NCBI GenBank assembly: GCA_023135015.1
Contig: JAGLTZ010000003.1
Coordinates: forward strand, 1-5,294
Length of the DNA: 5,294 nt
Source: Candidatus Latescibacterota bacterium
GTDB lineage: Bacteria; Blakebacterota; Blakebacteria; Blakebacterales; Blakebacteraceae
Reading direction: 5' to 3'
Positions 1 through 5,294 of the stretch are shown in pieces. Each line of letters opens with the position of its first letter. The first letter of the stretch is position 1. The translations under genes and the position numbers were made by a program. The notes beneath the pieces are model-generated. The model searched no databases and was not told where the DNA came from. It worked only from the letters and a program-made list of their open reading frames with translations.

Positions 1-147
1 GGAAATAATCGCACCCGGCGGCATAGGTTCGAAGTCATAGCTATCCATCATGAAGCTCTCCGCGCTGTGCTGGATACGCACAAGCTTGATAGCGGAGGAG
101 CCAATATCCAGACCTACAGTGCTCTTTCCCCGTTTCAGAGCCGCCAT
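1..147 (-). CDS. pilM: Type IV pilus assembly protein PilM, N-terminal fragment (continues beyond the left edge)
   Basis: Only the first 49 codons are present, reading from an ATG at 147 to the window edge. Residues 11-25 read VGLDIGSSAIKLVRI, the phosphate-1 motif (DIGSSAIK) of the actin/FtsA-like ATPase fold as it appears in PilM; the fragment then runs through a short strand (SYDFEPMPPGAII) typical of PilM N-termini. In known systems PilM is cytoplasmic, binds the N-terminal tail of PilN and couples the PilN/PilO/PilP ring to the PilB/PilT motor ATPases. The start is well fixed: an in-frame TAG lies two codons upstream (154-156), so no earlier in-frame start can be used. A purine-rich Shine-Dalgarno-like AGGG (152-155) sits close before the ATG. 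The gene is separated from the minor pilin genes by 169 bases carrying its own promoter, and pilN, pilO and pilQ would be expected beyond the left edge. Full-length PilM is usually about 350 residues. Confidence 0.93.
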   Translation of the reverse strand, partial: MAALKRGKSTVGLDIGSSAIKLVRIQHSAESFMMDSYDFEPMPPGAIIS

Positions 148-182
148 ATCACCCTACCGGCAAATTTCTGCCCAATGGAGAC

Positions 183-208
183 AAAGAGACCCCCAGGTGA
201 GCCTCTTT
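183..208 (-). other. Possible stem-loop in the pilM leader
   Basis: Bases 201-208 and 183-190 read AAAGAGGC and GTCTCTTT on the minus strand and can form an 8-bp stem with one G-U pair and a 10-base loop. It falls inside the predicted leader RNA, about 36 bases before the pilM start codon. No U tract follows, so it is not a convincing intrinsic terminator. Its loop contains TCACC, complementary to GGTGA next to the pilM start (149-153). A role in translation control is possible but unproven, and a stem of this size can arise by chance. Confidence 0.25.
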
Positions 209-248
209 CGTTCTGTTTCTACCTCATTACACTTAAACAGCATCATCA

Positions 249-277
249 ACAATAGAATCCTCTTTCTTGGGTGTCAA
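249..277 (-). promoter_or_regulatory. Near-consensus sigma70 promoter for pilM
   Basis: On the minus strand a perfect -35 hexamer TTGACA (272-277) is followed by a 17-base spacer (255-271) and a -10 hexamer TATTGT (249-254, four of six consensus bases, including the key A at position 2 and T at position 6). Predicted transcription start is near 242, giving a leader of about 95 bases before the pilM ATG. An AT-rich tract at about 290-312 lies upstream, in the range where a distal UP element could act. It sits just downstream of the pilX-like stop codon, so pilM and the following assembly genes could be expressed independently of the minor pilins. Assigned by sequence match alone; the organism's sigma factor preferences are unknown. 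Confidence 0.6.
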
Positions 278-316
278 GCTCCTCCGATCAACATTTAAAT
301 AATCATTAAAAGTACT

Positions 317-1681
317 TCAGAAAACGTTTGCGGAGATGTCTACATTTGGATCCAGCTCTCTCCAGGCCAGGGTCATCACCCGACCTGTTGTCGGAAACGC
401 TGGAGGAGGGCTATCCGCCAGTCTCGAATCCCAAACATAGTCCTTTGTATAACCGGTAAGGAGGTTACCTGTAATCAAATCGAATGTGCCAACAGGTCCT
501 CTCTTCTGCTGGATCACCCCACCAATGACCCACAGAGTACCGCGGACAGTGCCGATATCATAGTCTTCCACGATAAATGAGGTGCTCAGCGCCATTATTA
601 CAGCCATGATAATCTCGTCCCCGGTGTCAAGATTTGCGGCACTGGCGGCAACGATTACGTTGCCTTCGGCCACGAGTCCCAGCAGGTCGGAGGTTGAAGG
701 GTCTACACGGGGATCGGTTGTGTATTCCACGTTATCAACGATATACATGTCGCCGCTGCATGCCACTGTCATGACGCCTTTCAAAGTCCCCTGAATAGTC
801 ATATTACCGTCTACATACAGCACGCCATTGCCCGGGATCTGGTATTCTACAGGTAGCGCAGGACCACCCTGATCCATGTCAACAGTGACCCAGGAGTAAT
901 CAGTTGGTTCATCGTAACCCAGTACAATATCGACGTTCCCCGTAAAATGGAGCCCGTCGGTTTCCTTTGCCTTTAGCTGGATCAAACCGGTATCGCTTGG
1001 CAGTGTGATAGGATCAACGTTGAATTCAATTCCTTCTCTGAAGTCCGGGGTGTTGGTTCCAGCGGCATAATTGACACTGGAGGCTGATGAGGTTACCTCC
1101 TTCACGAAGATAGGGTCGCCGTCAATATTCAGCTGATCATTGGAGTGTACCGGCCCTCTCAGGATGTCATCAGACCTGAACCATACAGTCAACCCGCCGG
1201 GCGATGTCTCCTGGTCCGTGAAATACGAGAACCTTGCGAAATTTTCCTGGCCTACCCTCTCCTGTACCACCCTGACCAGAGGGGAACCTGACATCCGGGC
1301 ACGCACGGTAATGGCCAGATACCGGTTAGGCATGCCTGCCACTCGTTCCTGCGGGTCGACATAGGCCGTGAACGTTCCGCTCACACCGCTTACAGCACCT
1401 ATCTGTTCTTCGAGATATAACTGGACAGGTGCATCGTTGTTCGGGCCGCTTCCATCGAAAGGCACGCCAAGCCCATCCAGGTGTTTCTTCACCTGGGCGA
1501 CCCCCGCCTCTGCCAGATAGAAGAGCTGTGCATCAAGCTTTTCATTCCCCGAGAGCCCGACTTCCGTAGTAGTAGAGTAACTGGCTGCAAGCCCTGCAAG
1601 CAGCAGCACGACCAGCATCCAGAAAGCTGCCATCAGGGCGGAACCTTCCTCATTTCGAATGGTGGCTAAAAACCGCTTCAT
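317..1681 (-). CDS. pilX: PilX-family minor pilin-like protein with large beta-rich ectodomain
   Basis: Protein of 454 residues. Residues 1-13 are a short basic leader ending EEG. Residues 14-34 are a hydrophobic helix (SALMAAFWMLVVLLLAGLAA), and about 36-68 hold the PilX N-terminal signature (STTTEVGLSGNEKLDAQ followed by FYLAEAGVAQ). The predicted prepilin peptidase cut is after G13, but mature position 5 is Ala rather than Glu, as in PilX/GspK-type tip pilins. The ectodomain contains NFARFSYFTDQE, GPVHSND (176-182) and DGDPIF, then a stretch of short beta strands (VLYVDGNMTIQGTLKG... LLGLVAEGNVIV) and a C-terminal GYTKDYVWDSRLADSPPPAFP; from memory this resembles the DUF4900-type region attached to PilX heads. 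One cysteine only (C308). The chosen ATG at 1681 has AAAGGA nine bases upstream; it follows the PilW-like stop by 13 bases, implying an operon. Likely role: low-abundance pilin in the pilus tip or priming complex, spanning the inner membrane before assembly. The symbol reflects family and gene order, not proven orthology. Confidence 0.85.
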   Translation of the reverse strand: MKRFLATIRNEEGSALMAAFWMLVVLLLAGLAASYSTTTEVGLSGNEKLDAQLFYLAEAGVAQVKKHLDGLGVPFDGSGPNNDAPVQLYLEEQIGAVSGVSGTFTAYVDPQERVAGMPNRYLAITVRARMSGSPLVRVVQERVGQENFARFSYFTDQETSPGGLTVWFRSDDILRGPVHSNDQLNIDGDPIFVKEVTSSASSVNYAAGTNTPDFREGIEFNVDPITLPSDTGLIQLKAKETDGLHFTGNVDIVLGYDEPTDYSWVTVDMDQGGPALPVEYQIPGNGVLYVDGNMTIQGTLKGVMTVACSGDMYIVDNVEYTTDPRVDPSTSDLLGLVAEGNVIVAASAANLDTGDEIIMAVIMALSTSFIVEDYDIGTVRGTLWVIGGVIQQKRGPVGTFDLITGNLLTGYTKDYVWDSRLADSPPPAFPTTGRVMTLAWRELDPNVDISANVF

Positions 1682-1690
1682 TTCAAGCCG

Positions 1691-1696
1691 TCCTTT
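1691..1696 (-). promoter_or_regulatory. Ribosome binding site of the pilX-like gene
   Basis: AAAGGA on the minus strand, nine bases before the ATG at 1681. It overlaps the TAA stop codon of the upstream PilW-like gene (1695-1697), so ribosomes finishing PilW could reinitiate here. It supports ATG 1681 over the in-frame GTG at 1735, which lies inside the PilW coding sequence. Confidence 0.7.
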
Positions 1697-4600
1697 ATTC
1701 GGGCACCTGGATGACAACCTCGCTCGACCAGCCACATGCGGTTAGGAACTTCAGTGTGAGAGCCGAGCCGCGCATCTGTCCAGGCTGGAACCGGAGTTTG
1801 AAGCTCTTCGTCTCCCCAGGGGCGAATTGTACATAATCTGACGGTTCGAATATGGCTTCCACGGTCGGCAGTTCGGCTACCGGGGCGGTCCAGACGACAC
1901 CTGACTGCGAAATACTCTTCAACCTGCTGTTCTCGGCAGACCAGCCGATTACCATACCCTGGAGATCAACGTATTGGTCAGCCCCATTCGTGATATCGAA
2001 GAAGAGGTTGTTGCCCTGGTTCTCAGCAATCGAGTCCCCGACATATAAGAAGTAGTCGCACGGTCCGGGGGCGGTATAGCAGATCTCGACATCGTCGATA
2101 TTCCAACCCCCGTACTGCTGGGAACTGTTGGTGTCGAGCAGGAACGCGATCTGTACAGCGCTCTTGCCCAGCACATACTGCGACAGATCCAGATACTGGA
2201 GTTTCCAGATGTTGTCCACCGTGTCGTCGTTCTGTGTGTTCTGCCAGATGGTCTGCCAGCCGCTGCCGTCGTTAAACCTGATCTGGGCCTTGTCACGCTT
2301 CGAATCCTCGACCGACAGCCACCGGTAGTACGACATGGTAATATATCCAGCTTCAAAACCGGAAAAGTCTATCGTTGGGGTTATCAGCCACGATACCACA
2401 CTTGATCGGTATTGGCCGTCGCGTGTTCCACCTCCAAGATCTGTACCCCAAACATGAGCGCCGGAATTTGCAAGGCTCGGATCAAACGATTTGCCCATAG
2501 GAGAGCCCAGCTCCCAGTCATCCTTGTAGGAAGGATCGGCTCCGTGAGACCATCCCAGATCCCCTATCTCCATATCATCGACGAATATCGGGCAGCAGTC
2601 GCATGTCGCACCGTACGGCTCAACAGGGCCAAACTCGTTGCTGTTCCGCGACTCAACGATGTTGAACGGATCATAAGCCCGGACAACATAGTAATACGAA
2701 TAGCCATCCAGCGGAGGCGCTGAAGAATTTTCCTTGTTGTCATTCCAGGTATAGGAATTCGCGTCTATTGCTGATACCTGTCCGATCCATGCTCCGTATG
2801 ATCCGGGCGTGGTGGTCCTGTAAATGCGGTATAGTGTAACCGAGTCGGAACAGCCGCCATCGTCTGGTGATCTGGTGAACTCAACGCGGATCTGCCGGGT
2901 GCCACCTCCATACGTGTCGTAGGCCGCTGTGATTTCTGGAGCGCCCGGGCTCCCATCGCTGAGGGCATCGTCTTCGTTAGACGGCTCACTCTCTGATCCG
3001 GTGTCCAGATCGTAAGCGGTAACTTTATACCAGTACACATTTCCAACGACGGGAGCGTTGCCCGGATTGGTGGAATCAGCATCCACCCAGCTGTAGCTGA
3101 GGGCTCCGACAGCCGGGAAGATTTCTATCTGGCTGTAGATCCCGCCGTCGATCTTGCGGTAGAGATGATACTCATCCGCGGTATATCCCCCTGCTCCATC
3201 GTCGGGAGAGCGATACCAGGTGATTTCGATATCGCCGTCCGACTCACATAGAACGTCTTGTGCATTCAGGTTTACAGGAGCACCTACCGGAGGGTTTTCC
3301 TTCGGCGTGCCTTCGACGATGTTTGATGGCTGGCCTGTGCCGGTCGTACGTATTTCCACGAAGTATTCATAAGTAGTGTCTTTAACCAGCCCGACCCCCC
3401 CGTTGTCATCCTCGTAACCGTAGTAGTTCTGGTATGCTACAGGGATATCGATCACCGGGTACCACGTCGATGTACCCTTTACCCTGCGCTGAATGCTGTA
3501 TTCGTTTGGTACGGGTGAGCAGTCTTCTGAAGCAGACCGGCGCCATTCTAGAATCAGCGCACTGCCGTCGTCTGCCGGTTTATCACTCACCGACAGCAGG
3601 AAGGGAGCGGAGAGACCGGAATTTGACCAGACCGGACCGAACTCATTGCTGTTCTCGCTCTCAACCCCGCCCTGAACGGCACGTACGATATAGTAGTAGG
3701 GTTGACTATCCACCGGCGGCACACCGGCCATGTTGCCTGCTGTGTCGTGAAATTCGTAGATCGATGAGCCCGCTGCGGCAAGGGTATCGATCATTATCTT
3801 CATTACGATACTCGTATCCTGTACCGTACCACGGTAGAAATTGTATCTGCTGACCCCTGATTCTGAACCATCGTCCTGAGGACTTTGCGAGATCTTGACA
3901 GTGATATCAGTACCGGAGTCGCATGGAGTATCCCACGCGTCCTCGATTGCGGCCGGGCCGGGACCGTTGGGAACGCTGACAAGCGGTCCAATCGTCTCCG
4001 AAGGGACCGATTCCTGCGGGGCACAATCCCATGCGGTGATGTAGTAGTAGTATTCCACCCCATCTACAGGCGCATCGAAATTGTCGATATCCCCATCGTC
4101 ATAAAACGTATACGAGGTGTCCACACCCATGGCCTGGACCTGTCCGACAACCTGATAGTCCCCCCCCGTCAACATCCGGTAGATCGAATAGTACTGAACG
4201 TCATCCTCGCCGGAATATTCCTCGGGAGACGAGTCCCATTCGATGGTGATACTGGCTCCACGATCATATGGAGTGTCATATCCTCTCGGGTTAAGGGGAC
4301 TGAGCGGGGGATTTCCGCACAAAAGCAGGCCGGTCGGATTAATGCCGACGTTCCGGGCCCTGATCCTTCCCCTCAGATTATATGAACGATATGGATAAGG
4401 TGTTGCCTCGGTGCTGCCCCGGCCTGTGTACCTGGAATCGGGGCGTCCGGTCTCTACAATGATCTCTACATCAACCTGACGGATATTGGGCAGCTGGTTG
4501 ACCGAAACCCGGGTAAAAGCGGCTATTTCAGAAGGTGAGAGAAAACCATCTCCGTTGCCATCCCCCCACAGGCTCAACGAATCCTCTATACCAAAAAAAG

Positions 4601-5240
4601 TACCCCAGTACTTGAAGAGAGGTGGAGGGGAGGTCCCGTCCGGATATGCACCCGGCCCCCTGACGTTGTAAGCAAGGATAGCCGGCGGATTCCCGTTAAT
4701 CTCCTTTATGAGTGTGTAGAGACACGGGTTGAACGATCCCTCCTGTCGGTCACCGGTTGTGACCAGACCATCGTAAGTGCGATCCAGAGTCAGCCGTATT
4801 GTCTCTGAATCGTTGAGGTACCTGTCCAGGAAAGAAGGAAGGTTCTCTTCCTGGGGAGAGGCTGAATAATCCCCTGGGCGGTACTGGCTGCCATCGCTGA
4901 GCGGCACGGCTGAATCACGATGCATGGCAACGAACTGGTCCGAGATATTCGCGTTGAAAGTGAGCTGATATGGTGCCGCATCGATCCATACCGGCTGCTT
5001 GTTGAACCTGTCCACGAAATAGCCGGCCTGCCGGACGTCCTGGTTAAGGGCAGACATCGCCACTCTGGCATTCTGCTGGCTCTCGCTCACATCCATCTCA
5101 ACCGTATTCACCCTCGTCTGGGCCTGAAATACGACAAGCATCGAAGAAAAGAGAAACGAAGTCAGAACAAGGGAGATGAGGAGCTCGACAAGAGTAAATC
5201 CGCTCTGCGTGGATCTGTTCTTCCGAATATGTAACCGCAT
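1695..5240 (-). CDS. pilW: PilW-family minor pilin fused to FN3 repeats and a jelly-roll adhesin-like module
   Basis: Protein of 1181 residues. A basic leader ends at G14, followed by FTLVELLISLVLTSFLFSS: a textbook class III prepilin signal with Phe at +1, Glu at +5 and a transmembrane/assembly helix (15-38). Residues 39-300 form a PilW-like head, starting with an alpha segment (VSESQQNARVAMSALNQDVR) and ending with YNLRGRIRARNVG; inside it lies an EF-hand-like loop (227-238). Five FN3-like repeats follow (about 309-424, 425-540, 541-650, 651-763, 764-877), then a Cys-rich hinge (C880, C882, C883), a MAM/immune-inhibitor-A-like jelly roll (884-1057) and a beta-rich C-terminal domain (1058-1181). 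Ordinary PilW proteins are roughly 200-400 residues. The ATG at 5240 is preceded by GGGGAGG. It is the first of two tightly spaced pilin genes. Inferred role: minor pilin exposing a long binding stalk at the pilus tip. The prepilin assignment is firm; the adhesin role is inference. The symbol is given on family and order. Confidence 0.88.
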   Translation of the reverse strand: MRLHIRKNRSTQSGFTLVELLISLVLTSFLFSSMLVVFQAQTRVNTVEMDVSESQQNARVAMSALNQDVRQAGYFVDRFNKQPVWIDAAPYQLTFNANISDQFVAMHRDSAVPLSDGSQYRPGDYSASPQEENLPSFLDRYLNDSETIRLTLDRTYDGLVTTGDRQEGSFNPCLYTLIKEINGNPPAILAYNVRGPGAYPDGTSPPPLFKYWGTFFGIEDSLSLWGDGNGDGFLSPSEIAAFTRVSVNQLPNIRQVDVEIIVETGRPDSRYTGRGSTEATPYPYRSYNLRGRIRARNVGINPTGLLLCGNPPLSPLNPRGYDTPYDRGASITIEWDSSPEEYSGEDDVQYYSIYRMLTGGDYQVVGQVQAMGVDTSYTFYDDGDIDNFDAPVDGVEYYYYITAWDCAPQESVPSETIGPLVSVPNGPGPAAIEDAWDTPCDSGTDITVKISQSPQDDGSESGVSRYNFYRGTVQDTSIVMKIMIDTLAAAGSSIYEFHDTAGNMAGVPPVDSQPYYYIVRAVQGGVESENSNEFGPVWSNSGLSAPFLLSVSDKPADDGSALILEWRRSASEDCSPVPNEYSIQRRVKGTSTWYPVIDIPVAYQNYYGYEDDNGGVGLVKDTTYEYFVEIRTTGTGQPSNIVEGTPKENPPVGAPVNLNAQDVLCESDGDIEITWYRSPDDGAGGYTADEYHLYRKIDGGIYSQIEIFPAVGALSYSWVDADSTNPGNAPVVGNVYWYKVTAYDLDTGSESEPSNEDDALSDGSPGAPEITAAYDTYGGGTRQIRVEFTRSPDDGGCSDSVTLYRIYRTTTPGSYGAWIGQVSAIDANSYTWNDNKENSSAPPLDGYSYYYVVRAYDPFNIVESRNSNEFGPVEPYGATCDCCPIFVDDMEIGDLGWSHGADPSYKDDWELGSPMGKSFDPSLANSGAHVWGTDLGGGTRDGQYRSSVVSWLITPTIDFSGFEAGYITMSYYRWLSVEDSKRDKAQIRFNDGSGWQTIWQNTQNDDTVDNIWKLQYLDLSQYVLGKSAVQIAFLLDTNSSQQYGGWNIDDVEICYTAPGPCDYFLYVGDSIAENQGNNLFFDITNGADQYVDLQGMVIGWSAENSRLKSISQSGVVWTAPVAELPTVEAIFEPSDYVQFAPGETKSFKLRFQPGQMRGSALTLKFLTACGWSSEVVIQVPE
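1698..2069 (-). other. C-terminal beta-rich domain of the PilW fusion (residues 1058-1181)
   Basis: About 124 residues after the jelly roll, opening GPCDYFLYVG and ending VVIQVPE. It has alternating hydrophobic strands, an internal IGWSAENSRLKSI segment, a conserved-looking FAPGETKSFKLRFQPGQM turn-strand unit, and two cysteines (C1061, C1169) that could form a disulfide across the sandwich. It looks like an immunoglobulin-like sandwich of the kind found at the ends of secreted FCB-group proteins, but I cannot name a family. Confidence 0.45.
2070..2591 (-). other. MAM/immune-inhibitor-A-like jelly-roll module of the PilW fusion (residues 884-1057)
   Basis: The module opens PIFVDDMEIGDLGW and carries the usual landmarks in order: DWELGSP (908-914), an AxSGxHVWGTDL strand (931-935 WGTDL), a TPTIDFSG strand, SYYRW, the W-containing strand GSGWQTIWQNT, YLDLSQY, AVQIAFLL and the closing GGWNIDDVEI (1044-1053). 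This pattern is common in secreted bacterial proteins next to FN3 repeats and often binds carbohydrate or protein ligands. The family is recognised from memory of its motif order; the ligand is unknown. Confidence 0.6.
2610..4316 (-). repeat. Five tandem fibronectin type III-like repeats within the PilW fusion
   Basis: Approximate boundaries are 3969-4316, 3621-3968, 3291-3620, 2952-3290 and 2610-2951, each about 110-116 residues. Every unit carries the same landmarks: an SP-rich acidic turn (SPEEYS, SPQDDG, SASEDC, SPDDGA, SPDDGG), then a tyrosine strand (YSIYR, YNFYR, YSIQRR, YHLYRK, YRIYR), then a YYYY/YWYKV-type strand with ITAWD, IVRAV, FVEIR, VTAYD or VVRAYD, and a closing ESxxSN segment. 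Units 2 and 5 share the octapeptide NSNEFGPV exactly. The copies are otherwise strongly diverged, so these are old protein-level repeats rather than recent DNA duplications. They likely act as an extended spacer. Confidence 0.8.
4527..4562 (-). other. EF-hand-like calcium-binding loop in the PilW head (residues 227-238)
   Basis: The twelve residues DGNGDGFLSPSE match the EF-hand loop at every key position: Asp 1, Asn 3, Asp 5, Gly 6, a hydrophobic residue at 8 (Leu), Ser 9 and Glu 12. It follows LSLWG and precedes IAAFTRVSVNQLPNIRQVDVEI, so it sits just before the last strands of the pilin head. Calcium binding is predicted from the pattern only. Confidence 0.5.
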
Positions 5241-5243
5241 TTT

Positions 5244-5250
5244 CCTCCCC
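5244..5250 (-). promoter_or_regulatory. Strong ribosome binding site of the pilW-like gene
   Basis: GGGGAGG on the minus strand within a purine run (AGGGGGAGGAAA) directly before the ATG at 5240. It fixes the start at 5240 rather than the in-frame TTG at 5288, and gives a 14-residue prepilin leader of normal length. Confidence 0.75.
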
Positions 5251-5294
5251 CTACCTAGTTTCCGTCCGAAAACGGCTCTTTTGCGCAATTTCGG
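5251..5294 (-). CDS. Possible 3' end of an upstream gene (frame unresolved)
   Basis: Two minus-strand frames are open from the right edge and stop just before pilW: one ends ...KEPFSDGN with TAG at 5255-5257, the other ends ...KSRFRTETR with TAG at 5251-5253. Either stop would lie 10-14 bases before the PilW ATG, the same tight spacing as between pilW and pilX, so an upstream co-transcribed gene (for example a PilV- or FimT-like pilin) is likely. Twelve or thirteen codons are too few to choose the frame or name the product. Confidence 0.3.
   Translation of the reverse strand, partial: EIAQKSRFRTETR

Noticed and set aside
154..246. 30-codon minus-strand reading frame in the pilM leader, ending at the TAG two codons before pilM
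   Set aside because: No ribosome site before its ATGATG, no recognisable protein features, and a stop-free stretch of this size is expected by chance; it starts almost at the predicted transcription start.
233..277. 14-codon minus-strand frame starting at a TTG behind CGGAGGAG
   Set aside because: The Shine-Dalgarno-like sequence is good, but the TTG is part of the -35 box, so the pilM promoter transcript would not contain it; too short to support without other evidence.
294..317. Weak inverted repeats (TTTAA/TTAAA and the palindrome AAGTACTT) after the pilX stop as a terminator
   Set aside because: Stems are short and purely AT-rich, with no U tract; more likely a general AT-rich promoter-upstream region.
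1682..1735. In-frame GTG at 1735 as the start of the pilX-like gene, adding 18 residues
   Set aside because: It would overlap the end of the PilW-like gene by 41 bases, lacks a well-placed ribosome site and gives an overlong leader; ATG 1681 has AAAGGA nine bases upstream.
4031..4055. GTAGTAGTAG-type short tandem repeat
   Set aside because: It is simply the codons of a tyrosine run in the YYYY strand of the first FN3 unit, not a functional DNA repeat.
3434..4385. Long open frames on the plus strand opposite the FN3 region
   Set aside because: They lie antisense to a clearly coding frame, have low-complexity Arg/Ser/Pro-rich translations and show no domain signature; they are shadows of the pilW codon pattern.
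5241..5288. In-frame TTG at 5288 as the start of the pilW-like gene, adding 16 residues
   Set aside because: ATG 5240 is preceded by GGGGAGG and gives a prepilin leader of normal length; the extension contains the ribosome site itself.

Overview
The window is a fragment of a bacterial type IV pilus locus. All real genes lie on the minus strand and read from right to left: a large PilW-family minor pilin (pilW-like, 1695-5240), a PilX-family minor pilin (pilX-like, 317-1681), and the first 49 codons of pilM (1-147), which run off the left edge. Nothing on the plus strand looks like a gene.

Right edge to 5241: a short stretch that probably holds the last codons of an upstream gene (frame unresolved) and a very strong Shine-Dalgarno sequence. 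1695-5240: a 1181-residue prepilin-like protein. After a canonical class III prepilin signal (G14/F15, Glu at mature position 5) and a PilW-like pilin head, it continues into five fibronectin type III-like repeats, a MAM/immune-inhibitor-A-like jelly-roll module and a final beta-rich domain. This is several times the size of an ordinary PilW and looks like a pilin fused to an adhesin-type stalk and head. 317-1681: a 454-residue PilX-like protein with an N-terminal hydrophobic helix lacking Glu at +5, followed by a large beta-rich ectodomain. The 13-base gap between the two genes, with the second Shine-Dalgarno overlapping the first stop codon, points to co-transcription. 148-316: a 169-base intergenic region with a near-consensus sigma70 promoter (TTGACA, 17 bp, TATTGT) facing pilM and a possible leader hairpin. 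1-147: start of pilM, the actin-like cytoplasmic ATPase-fold protein that begins the pilMNOPQ assembly cluster in most bacteria.

Working model (inference): PilW and PilX are minor pilins of the pilus tip or priming complex. PilW's fused FN3 and jelly-roll domains would project from the tip as a binding module, a job done by PilY1 in Pseudomonas-type systems. PilM links the cytoplasmic side of the machine to the PilN/PilO inner-membrane ring.

The organism is a Gram-negative-type bacterium with a PilMNOPQ-style pilus. The FN3 style (SPDDGG...YRIYR motifs), the jelly-roll module and the PilX ectodomain recall proteins of the FCB-group candidate phyla and of deltaproteobacterial lineages. That placement rests on remembered family style, not on a search. 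Base composition by eye is a little over half G+C and even across the window, with no sign of mobile DNA, CRISPR, tRNA or rRNA.
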